Positions 1-8,500 of a DNA stretch of 64,000 bases are shown here, in pieces. A model generated the notes under the pieces. The model saw only the letters and a program-made list of their open reading frames with translations, searched no databases and was not told where the DNA came from. The first letter of the stretch is position 1. Every line of letters starts with the position of its first letter. Origin of the DNA: Agromyces sp. CF514 (GTDB lineage Bacteria; Actinomycetota; Actinomycetes; Actinomycetales; Microbacteriaceae); contig NZ_FOZD01000002.1 of the NCBI RefSeq assembly GCF_900113185.1, forward strand, positions 372,001-436,000, read 5' to 3'. Both the position numbers and the translations under genes were made by a program.

Positions 1-1338
1 ACTGGGCGCGTCGGATGTGGCCTGACCTGCCGCGATAGGCGGCGAGTCGGCGGCTTTCCGGATCGCGGGCACCAGGAGGAACCGGCGGACGACGAGGCCT
101 CCGAGCACCGGCGCGATCGCGATGACCGCCGGGACGTAGGCAGGCTCCCCACCTGCGACGAGGAGGCCGACGGCCAGCACCACGGCGAGGAGCGTGTCGG
201 CCGCGCGGACCGCGAACAGCCGCCCCTGGGCGCCCGCCACCGAAGCGAGGGACCCGTACGGCGCGACCGCGGCGATCGCGGTGGAGAACGCGATCCAACC
301 CGCCACGGCGATGAGGTCGAGCGGCGCGCCGAACAGCAGCGGGCCGAGCCAGGGCGCGAGCGCCAGCATCACCCCGCCCACGACCACGACGAGGCCCACG
401 AGGGCGAGCACGGCACGGTCGGCGCTGCGCAGCTTTCCCGCGAGACTGGCTTCGCGGTCGTGCGCGAAGTGCACGAACAGGAACGAGCCGAGCCCGCTCA
501 CCATGAGGGTCGCCGGGGCGACGTAGGTCCGGGCTGCCTCGATCATGCCGACGGCGGCGAGCGACGCGGTCATCACGACCACCACGCGGATCACCGTGAG
601 CATCGCGGGCCGGAGCACCTGCTGGGCGGCGCGCCAGAATCCGTACCGGAACACGACGCCGTGACCGCCCCGCATGATCCCGACCAGGCCGCGTTCCGAC
701 GCCGGCAGGAGCGCGAGACCGACCGCAGCGCCGACGAGTTGCCCGGCGGCGACCGCGGCGATGAAGCCGACCAGGCTGGGCGTCGACCAGAGCCAGACAC
801 CGACCACCACGGCGATCGAGACGGCGAACGCCGACGCATCGACCGTCACCACCCGCCAGAACTTCAGCGAGGCCATCAGCATCCGCCGGACCACCTCCTC
901 GACGGCGAACAGGAAGGTCGCGAGGGCGAGGGCGATCGTCTCTGGCCCGTCGACGAGACCGGTGAGCGCGAAGGCCCCGGCCGTCGTGGCGCCGAGCAGG
1001 AACGGGATCAGCACGCCGAACTGCTCGAGCGCCGAACGGACACGGGGGGTGTGACGATCGAGCACGGCATAGGCGTCCCCGACGAATCCGCCCGTCACGG
1101 CGGAGACGATCTGCATCGTCCCGTAGACCACGGCGAACGCGCCGAGCCCATCCAGTCCGAGCGTCCGGGCGACGAGGACCTGGATCGTGAAGCTGGCGAG
1201 CGCCTGCATGCCCTGGGACGCGACAGCGCCGACCGCTGACGACCGCCGCGACCTGCTGCGGTCGACCTGTGGAGCGATGGAACGGCCGTGACCGCGCTCC
1301 CCGAGGGCAGCGCGGTCACGGCTGGTGGAACGGCTCAC
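1..1338 (-). CDS. Polysaccharide flippase (Wzx/MATE-like), truncated by window edge
   Basis: Open frame from GTG at 1338 to the left edge (446 codons visible, 3' end missing). After a hydrophilic, Arg/Ser-rich stretch of about 35 residues it is a chain of hydrophobic helices broken by short basic loops, as in MATE/Wzx/MurJ-type lipid-linked oligosaccharide flippases of the plasma membrane. An early TM segment contains ASFTIQVLVARTLG, like the family's N-terminal helix. The GTG lies 8 nt after the stop of the giant secreted protein upstream, so the two are probably co-transcribed. An 11-bp inverted repeat at 1288-1319 falls in the first codons and could act as an attenuator. The family call rests on topology and context; the substrate is unknown. 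Confidence 0.7.
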   Translation of the reverse strand, partial: MSRSTSRDRAALGERGHGRSIAPQVDRSRSRRSSAVGAVASQGMQALASFTIQVLVARTLGLDGLGAFAVVYGTMQIVSAVTGGFVGDAYAVLDRHTPRVRSALEQFGVLIPFLLGATTAGAFALTGLVDGPETIALALATFLFAVEEVVRRMLMASLKFWRVVTVDASAFAVSIAVVVGVWLWSTPSLVGFIAAVAAGQLVGAAVGLALLPASERGLVGIMRGGHGVVFRYGFWRAAQQVLRPAMLTVIRVVVVMTASLAAVGMIEAARTYVAPATLMVSGLGSFLFVHFAHDREASLAGKLRSADRAVLALVGLVVVVGGVMLALAPWLGPLLFGAPLDLIAVAGWIAFSTAIAAVAPYGSLASVAGAQGRLFAVRAADTLLAVVLAVGLLVAGGEPAYVPAVIAIAPVLGGLVVRRFLLVPAIRKAADSPPIAAGQATSDAPS

Positions 1339-1346
1339 GGAACCGC

Positions 1347-4300
1347 CTACTCGGACGCGCGACTGACGAAGTCGTCGTACCTGACCGAGATCGGGATGTT
1401 GGTCGCCGATGCCGAGATGTAGCTCTCGAGGCCGATCGACCCGGCCGCCTGGAGCCCGGCGGTCGCGTCGGTCGTGGTCGACTGCCAGGCGGCGGGCTCC
1501 GTCGTGCCCGCCTTCCAGATCTTCCCGGAGATCGTCGTCGGGTTCGTGCCGGTGACCGCGACCTTGACCAGGAACGTGTCGCCCGCCGCGAACGAGACGC
1601 CGCCGAGGGTCGTGTTGGTGAGGATCACGGAGGAGCCGCGCACCAGCTGCAGGCCGACGGATCCGCCCGGCTGGAGCCGGATGCGCCCCTGGTAGAAGTC
1701 GCTGCCGACCTGCCGGCCGACGACGCCGGCGACGATCTGGCCCGCCGAGACATCCTTGTCGACCGTGACCGCCACATGCGTGACCGAGCTGGTGACGCTG
1801 ACGCCGCCGAGCAGGGCCCGACGCGTCGAGCCGGTCGCCCCGTGGAGGAACAGGCCCTTGCCGCCCGAGACCGTGTAGTTCGCGTTCGCCGTCGACTGCC
1901 AGGCGCCGCCGGTCGTCGCGTTGCCCCAACCGGCGCCGACCGTCCGTTCGAAGTCATCGGTGGCGATCGCCGCGGGGACGACCGGAGGCGCCGTGACCGT
2001 GACGACGGCCGACTTGGTCGCCGTGGCGCCGTCGTCGTCGGTCACCGTGAGGGAGACGGTGAAGTCGCCCGCGGCCGTGTACGAGTGGCTCGCCGTGACG
2101 CCGCTGCCGGTCGCCCCGTCGCCGAAGTTCCAGGCGTATCCGGCGATGGTGCCGTCGGAGTCCGCCGAGGCGCTCGCATCGAAGTCGACGTCGAGGTGAT
2201 CGATCGCGCTCGTGAACGAGGCCGTCGGCGTCGCGTTGGGGATCTCGGGGACCTCCTGCACGCCCAGCGTGTAGTGGGACTGGACCGTGGCTGCGTCGAG
2301 GGCCGAACCGTAGACGGCGAACTCGTCGATCAGCCCGTCGAACCACGGGCTCGAGGAGCCCCAGGTCACGTCGCCGCCGGCCTTCCAGTAGCCGTCGTAC
2401 CCCTGCGCCTGCGTCTGCGGGTTGGTGCCCGCGAGCACGCCGTCGACGTAGAGCTTCATGCCCGCCGACGACTGGGTGGCGACGACCTGGTGCCAGTTCC
2501 CGTCGTTGTAGGGCTGGGCCGTGGTGATCGTGTTGGTGAACCCGGTCCACGTGCCGAAGACGAGCCTGCCGTCATCCTGCATGTAGACGTGGCGGTCGTA
2601 GTTGCTCGAGAGGCCGTCGCGGTTGTTGCCGAACCCGGTGATCTTCCCGCCGTGCGTGGTCGTCGTCTTGAACCACGCCTCCGTCGAATAGGTGGTCGGG
2701 CCCGAGACCGGCGTCGGCGTCGTGACGAAGCCCGAGGTGAACCCTGCCGCGGTGTTCGCGACGTCGACCAGTGCGCCGGCTGCCCCGGTCGTGTACCCGC
2801 CGACGTAGCTGCCGTCGGCGGCTGCCGCGCTCGAGTCCTTCGCCACCGCGCTGCCGACCGCGTCGCCGAGTCGGTAGTACACCACGGGGTCCTTCGAGAA
2901 CACGGCCGCACCGTACGCGTCGGCCGGCGGGGTCGGGAGCGCCGCGGGTTCGCGACCGGACTCGGTGTAGTGCTCGACGACCTGCGCCTCGGTCAGCGGG
3001 GCCGGGTAGACGGCGACCTCGTCGACGGCACCTCGGAAGTTCTTGTCGCCGTCCCAGGTGTTGTCACCGCCGATGCGCCAGTAGCCCCAGTACGGCTGCG
3101 CCCACGTGACGTCGGGGTTGGAGCCGGCCCGGCGGCCGTCGACGTAGAGCTTCATGCCGTCCGTTCCGAGGCTGCCGACGACGTGGTGCCACTCGCCGTC
3201 GTTGAAGCTCTTCGACGTCTGGAGCGTCTGCATGCCGCCCGGGTACACGCCGAACGTCACCTTGCCCTGCGGCGTCATGTAGATGTGGCGGTCGTAGGAG
3301 CCGGAGTCGCCGGAGGCCTCCGAACCGAATCCGACGATCTTCCCGCCCGACGTCGACGTGGTCTTGAACCAGGCCTCGACGGCGAACGTGTCGTCCCGCC
3401 AGACCCGCTCCTGCGAGATCGCGCGCCCGGAGTCGGTGCCGTCGAAGTTCGCCGCGGTGTCGGCGTCGCCGATAACGGCCCCGGACGTGCCGAAGGTCAC
3501 ACCCGAGCCCTTCGAGGCGTTCGAGCGGCCCACGCTGTCACGCGTGCTCGTCGCCGCTGCGGTGTCGCCGAGCCGCCAGTAGTACGTCGGCTCGTCGTCC
3601 ATGACGGTCGCGGCGTAGTCGCTGAGCGTTCCGGTCGTGGCCGCGGTGACCGAGAGCGTCGAGCCCCATCCGCTGTTGCCGAGCGGGTCGATCGCGCGGA
3701 GCCGGTAGGTGTAGGTCTGCCCGGGCGTGAGCCCCGTGTCGACGAACGTCATCGTCGGCCGGTCGTAGAACCGCGAGTCCTGCTCGGTGACGTAGACCGG
3801 AGTGGCCGTGCGGCCGTCGCGGATCACCTGGTACGTGAGCCGCTCGTTGTCGCGGTCGTAGTTCGCGGGCCAGCTCGCCGTGACGACGCCGCGTGCCGGC
3901 GACGCCAGCGTCGGAACGAAGTTGTCACCCGTCAGGCGCGGGCCGTCGAGGTTCGGGGCGATCGATCGCGTCGCGAACCGCACGATGCCCTGGAACGCCT
4001 TGTTGTTCACCGTGGTGAACTCGCCGCCGTAGACGACGTAGCGGCTGTCGGCCGCGACATCCCACGGTCCCTGACCCTGACCGGTGAACGTGCCGGCGTT
4101 GATCGAGGGGAAGAAGTTGAGCAGTTCGGGCGCCGGAGTGCCGGACCACGACGGGTACCCGTAGGGGTCGGGCCGGTTGGTGCCCGTCGCCGCCTTGCTG
4201 TAGGCGATGCCGCGGTAGAAGGTCCACGGGTCGGTCTGGGGGTATCCGCCCATGTTGCCGCAGTAGTGCGCGTGACCCGCGGTGTAGACGCTGCCCGCGG

Positions 4301-5303
4301 TCGCCGCGACCGAGTAGGTGTCGCCGTGGCAGTCCGCGACCCACTGCACGTTGCCGGTGGCCCAGTCGCCGCGGAACGTGCCCTCGAGGTTGCCGCCCGA
4401 GCCGAACACGTAACCGGTGCCGTAGAAGCTGTCGGCGTCGGAGTCGAGGCTGTAGATGGCCGCGTCGAGGCCGCCGTTGCGCACCTGTCCGTTCGCGCCC
4501 CACGGCAGGATCGTCGCTCCGGCCCCGGTGTCGAACGCCGCGAGGCCGTAGCCCGGGTTGTCGGAGCCGTTGGCCGTCGTGAAGTCGCCGCCGATGATGA
4601 CCTTCGTGGCGTCGGGCGCGACCACCAGGTCGTATGCGCGACCGCCAGCGAGTGCGGGCGCCCACGGCAGGATGGCGCCGTTCGAGGCGTTCGCCGCTGC
4701 GGCGAAGCCCGGGCGCGAGTTGCCGCTCACCGAGTTGAAGTGCCCGCTGAAGTACACCGTCGAGTTCGTCGCGTCGAGGGCGTAGACCCGGTTGTTCGCG
4801 CTGACCCCGAAGGCCGTGGCGACGTTGCCGCTGGCCGTGTCGAAGGCGACGATGCGGTTGCGGGTCGCGCCGTTCACCTGGGTGAAGTCACCGCCCGCGT
4901 AGAGGCGGGTGCCGTCGGGAGAGGCCGCGATGGTGCGGACCTGCGCGTTCACGGTCGGCGCCCACGGGAGCAGGTTGCCGGTGGTGACGTCGAAGGCGAG
5001 CAGGTAGCTGCGGTTCACCTCGCTCGTTCCCGCGGCGGCACCGGCCGGCCTGGCCTTCGTGAAGTTGCCGGCGACGTACACGGTGTTGCCGACGATCTCC
5101 TGGTCCCACACGACGCCGTTGATCTGCGGGGCGGGCAGGGGATCGGTCGACACCGTCGTCGACGTGGCCGGGTTCCCCGGCGCGGTGTCCGCCGCGGCGG
5201 GACCGGCGATGGTCGCCACGGAGAGTCCTGAAGCAATGACGGCGGCGATCGCAGCGCTCGCAAGGAGACGCAGACGAGACGTCGCGGGGTCGGGTGCACC
5301 CAT
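1347..5303 (-). CDS. Giant secreted protein: beta-propeller, FnIII, 2 LamG, PKD, C-terminal beta module (1318 aa)
   Basis: Secreted modular protein; no enzymatic active site recognised. Signal peptide about 1-39, ending in AAADTAPG. Residues about 55-450 carry repeats of the type 'vYvaGdFt...laFD..tG.l.pWaP' (delta-60/DUF5122 beta-propeller) with two conserved Cys (VADCHGDTYS, HYCGNMGG). Then FnIII (about 460-560), LamG (about 568-785), LamG (about 795-1010), PKD (about 1018-1103; AWNFGDG, LTVTDDDGA) and a C-terminal beta-rich module (about 1110-1318). ATG chosen for the GAGGA ribosome site 5-9 nt upstream. There is no LPXTG or membrane tail, so it is probably released or held non-covalently. 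It is the closest paralogue of the next gene. A role in binding or organising exported polysaccharide is inferred from lectin-like LamG domains and neighbours. Confidence 0.85.
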   Translation of the reverse strand: MGAPDPATSRLRLLASAAIAAVIASGLSVATIAGPAAADTAPGNPATSTTVSTDPLPAPQINGVVWDQEIVGNTVYVAGNFTKARPAGAAAGTSEVNRSYLLAFDVTTGNLLPWAPTVNAQVRTIAASPDGTRLYAGGDFTQVNGATRNRIVAFDTASGNVATAFGVSANNRVYALDATNSTVYFSGHFNSVSGNSRPGFAAAANASNGAILPWAPALAGGRAYDLVVAPDATKVIIGGDFTTANGSDNPGYGLAAFDTGAGATILPWGANGQVRNGGLDAAIYSLDSDADSFYGTGYVFGSGGNLEGTFRGDWATGNVQWVADCHGDTYSVAATAGSVYTAGHAHYCGNMGGYPQTDPWTFYRGIAYSKAATGTNRPDPYGYPSWSGTPAPELLNFFPSINAGTFTGQGQGPWDVAADSRYVVYGGEFTTVNNKAFQGIVRFATRSIAPNLDGPRLTGDNFVPTLASPARGVVTASWPANYDRDNERLTYQVIRDGRTATPVYVTEQDSRFYDRPTMTFVDTGLTPGQTYTYRLRAIDPLGNSGWGSTLSVTAATTGTLSDYAATVMDDEPTYYWRLGDTAAATSTRDSVGRSNASKGSGVTFGTSGAVIGDADTAANFDGTDSGRAISQERVWRDDTFAVEAWFKTTSTSGGKIVGFGSEASGDSGSYDRHIYMTPQGKVTFGVYPGGMQTLQTSKSFNDGEWHHVVGSLGTDGMKLYVDGRRAGSNPDVTWAQPYWGYWRIGGDNTWDGDKNFRGAVDEVAVYPAPLTEAQVVEHYTESGREPAALPTPPADAYGAAVFSKDPVVYYRLGDAVGSAVAKDSSAAAADGSYVGGYTTGAAGALVDVANTAAGFTSGFVTTPTPVSGPTTYSTEAWFKTTTTHGGKITGFGNNRDGLSSNYDRHVYMQDDGRLVFGTWTGFTNTITTAQPYNDGNWHQVVATQSSAGMKLYVDGVLAGTNPQTQAQGYDGYWKAGGDVTWGSSSPWFDGLIDEFAVYGSALDAATVQSHYTLGVQEVPEIPNATPTASFTSAIDHLDVDFDASASADSDGTIAGYAWNFGDGATGSGVTASHSYTAAGDFTVSLTVTDDDGATATKSAVVTVTAPPVVPAAIATDDFERTVGAGWGNATTGGAWQSTANANYTVSGGKGLFLHGATGSTRRALLGGVSVTSSVTHVAVTVDKDVSAGQIVAGVVGRQVGSDFYQGRIRLQPGGSVGLQLVRGSSVILTNTTLGGVSFAAGDTFLVKVAVTGTNPTTISGKIWKAGTTEPAAWQSTTTDATAGLQAAGSIGLESYISASATNIPISVRYDDFVSRASE

Positions 5304-5360
5304 CGGGTCCTCATTCGATCTGGTGAATGGGCCGGCCGGGCTGCCGCCCCTCTGTCGGAA

Positions 5361-5409
5361 AGGCTAAGTCCGAGGATGCCTCGACTGCGGCCCCAGTGAG
5401 GGGGGTACC
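5361..5409 (-). promoter_or_regulatory. Promoter P1: GGGG-type activator motif plus -10 box
   Basis: Read on the minus strand: GTACCCCCCTCACTGGGG (5409-5391), exactly 24 nt, then TAGCCT (5366-5361) as -10. There is no -35-like hexamer at the usual spacing. The predicted transcription start is about 50 nt before the ATG at 5303. Same layout as the other five promoters of this locus. The seven nt GGCATCCT before the -10 also recur in the promoter at 15521. Confidence 0.6.
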
Positions 5410-5485
5410 TGCCTCCCAGTTCAGGGGCCAGCAGAGGTGCGGGAGCGCCGCGGAGGGCAGGACCTCACGGATGCCCCGCTGCGCG

Positions 5486-5529
5486 CGAAGAGGTCCGGGC
5501 GCCTGGGGGGCGGTACCCGGACCTCTTCG
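5486..5529 (-). terminator. Terminator hairpin after the 1695-aa protein gene
   Basis: A perfect 14-bp inverted repeat (CGAAGAGGTCCGGG / CCCGGACCTCTTCG) with a 16-nt loop lies 19 nt after the stop of the 1695-aa protein gene. No clear U-tract follows, as is common in high-GC actinobacteria. It separates this unit from promoter P1. Confidence 0.6.
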
Positions 5530-5547
5530 TCGTCCCGGACGAGCCGG

Positions 5548-8500
5548 TCAGTGCGCCTCTCGCGTGATGAAGTCGTCGAAGGCCACCGTGATCGGCACGT
5601 TCGTCGCCGACGCGGAGATGTAGCTCTCGAGCCCGACGCTGCCCGCCGCCTGCATCGCGGCCGTGGCATCGGTGACGGTGCTCTGCCAGTCGATCGGCTC
5701 GGGCGTGCCGGCCTTCCAGATCCGTCCGGAGATGGTCGTCGGGTTGGTGCCGACCACGGTGACCTTGAGCATCAGGGTGTCGCCGGCCGCGAAGGTCAGG
5801 CCGCTGACGGTCGCGTTGCTGAGCACCGTCGAGGCCCCCCGCATGAGCTGCAGGGAGACGGCTCCACCGGGCTGCACGCGGATGCGTCCCTGGTAGAAGT
5901 CGGTGCCGACCTGGCGTCCGACGATGCCGGCGACGGTCTGGCCGACCGCGACGTCCTTGTCGATCGTGACCGCGACCTGCGACGTGGTGCCCGTCGCGGA
6001 GACCCCGGGCAGCACCGCATGCCGCGTGGTGCCCGCGGTGCCGTGCAGGAAGATCCCGCGCCCGCCGGTCACGTTGTAGCTCGAGTTCACCGTCGACTGC
6101 CAGGCGCCGCCGATCACGGCCGAGCCCCACCCGGTCGCGACCGACCGGGAGAAGTCGTCGGAGGCGAGCACGATCGGCTCGGGAGCACTCGTGGTGACGG
6201 TCGCCGACTTCGTCGCGGTCGCGCCGTCGTCGTCGGTCACGGTGAGCTTGACCACGTAGTCGCCGGGGTTGGCGTAGGTGTGCGACGCGGTCGCCCCGGA
6301 TCCGGTCTGCCCGTCGCCGAAGTCCCACGCGTAGGTCGCGATGGTCCCGTCGGCGTCGGACGACGTCGAGGCGTCGAACTGCACGCCCAGGTGGTCGACG
6401 GCGCTCGTGAACGCGGCCGTCGGCGGCGTGTTCGGCGGCGGCACGTTGCCGTCGCCGGTCGCCACGCGGTAGTGGTCGAGCGAGATGGCGAGCGGCACGC
6501 TCGTGACGGCGCTCGACACGTACCCGGTGATGCCGACCTTGCCCGCAGCCTGCAGGCCCGCGGCCTGCGAGGTGGTCGTGATCGACCAGGTGGCGGGTTC
6601 GGCGGTTCCGGCCGTCCAGGCCTTCGCCTGGATCGTGGTCGGCGACGTTCCGCTGATCTGCGCCTTCAACGTCACGGCCTGCCCGGCCGTGTAGGTGAGC
6701 GGCAGGTTCGCGTTCGCGATCAACGTCGAGTCCCCCTGCATGACCTGGAGGGCGAGAACACCGCCGGCCTGGAACCGCAGCCGTGCCTGGTAGTAATCGG
6801 TGCCGACCTGGCGGACGTTCAGGCCCGCGTAGGCGCTGCCGCCGACGACCGCCTTGTCGACGGCGAAGTCGCCCGTGACGGTCACGTCCTTCACGCTCAG
6901 GCCGTCGAGGGTGGTCTTGCGCGTCGCGTTCGCACCGTGGACCAGGATCGCGGTGCCGCCGCTCACCGAGGAGTTCGCGGCGCTGGAGACCGTCCATGCG
7001 CCGCCCACCGGAGCCGTGCCCCAGCCACCGGTGACGGACCGCTCGAACTCGTCGCTCGCGAGCTCGATCGAGACCGGCGACGCGGTGACGGTGACCTGCG
7101 CGGTCTTCGTCGCGACCGCACCCCGGTTGTCGGTGACGGTGAGGGTCACGTCGTACGTGCCCGCCGCTCCGTACAGGTGCGAGACGTTCGCGCCGCTCCC
7201 GGTCTTGCCGTCGCCGAAGTTCCAGGCCGAGTCGACGATCGTGCCGTCGGAGTCGGTCGACGACGACGAGTCGAAGGTGACGGTCTGCGCGGCGACCGTG
7301 GCCGTGAAGCCCGCCACGGGCGGCACGTTCGCGTTCACCGCGATGACGGAATGGGCAGCCGTCGCCGTCGCCCCGTCGTTGTCGGTGACCGTCAGCGTCA
7401 CCAGGTACGAACCGGCTGCCGCGTACTCGTGCGTCGGGTTGACGCCGGTGCCGGCCTGCCCGTCGCCGAAGTCCCACGCGAACGAGCTGATCGTGCCGTC
7501 GGAGTCACCGGAGGCGGAGGCGTCGAACGAGGAGGTCCGGTCGACCGAGGACGCCGTGAACGAGGCCGTCGGTGCGATGTTCGGCACGATGTCGAGCCCG
7601 ACCTGGTAGTGCGAGCGCACCGCCGTCGCGCTGAGCGCGTACTGGTACACGGCGAACTCGTCGACGGTTCCGTCGAGGTACGAGTTCGTCGAACCTCCGG
7701 TGCGGTCGCCGCCGGCCCGCCAGTACCCGTTGTACGACTGCGCCGCGGCCATCGGATCGGTGCCGGCGAGCTCGCCGTCGACGTAGAGGCGCATGCCCGC
7801 GGTCGACTGGGTGGCGACGACGTGGTGCCAGTTGCCGTCGTTGTAGGCGACCGCGGTCTTGATCGTCGTCGTCGTGCCGCCGTTCTTCGTGCCGAACACG
7901 AGCAGGCCGTTGTCCTGCATGTAGACGTGCCGGTCGTACGTCGTCGACAGCCCCGTTCGGCTGTCGCCGAATCCGGTGATCTTGCCGCCCTTCGTGGTCG
8001 AGGTCTTGAACCAGGCCTCGGTCGAGTAGGTCGTCACCGACGCCTGCTGCGTCGACGCCGCGACGAATCCGGCCGTGAACTTCGTGGCGGTGTCGGCCAC
8101 GCCGACCAGCGCTCCGGCGGCGCCTCGGGTGTACGTGCCGACGATGCCTCCGTTCATGCCCTGCGTACCCGCGTCGACGGCCGTCGTTCCGCTCGCCTCG
8201 CCGAGGCGCCAGTACATGAGCGGCCCGGCGCCGTAGACCGCTGCGCCGTAGGCGTCTGCCGGCGCTGCCGGCACGGCCGCGACCGTGCGACCGGAGTCGA
8301 CGTAGTGCTTCTGTACCTGCGCCGCGGTCAGCGGCTTGGGGTAGACCGCCACGTCGTCGATCGTGCCCGTGAAGTTCTTGGCGGCCGACCACGTGTTGTC
8401 GCCGCCGATGCGCCAGTAGCCCCAGAACGACTGCGCAGCCGTGACGCCCGGGTTCAGGCCGACGCGGAGGCCGTCGACGTAGAGCGCGGTGCCGCCGGTG

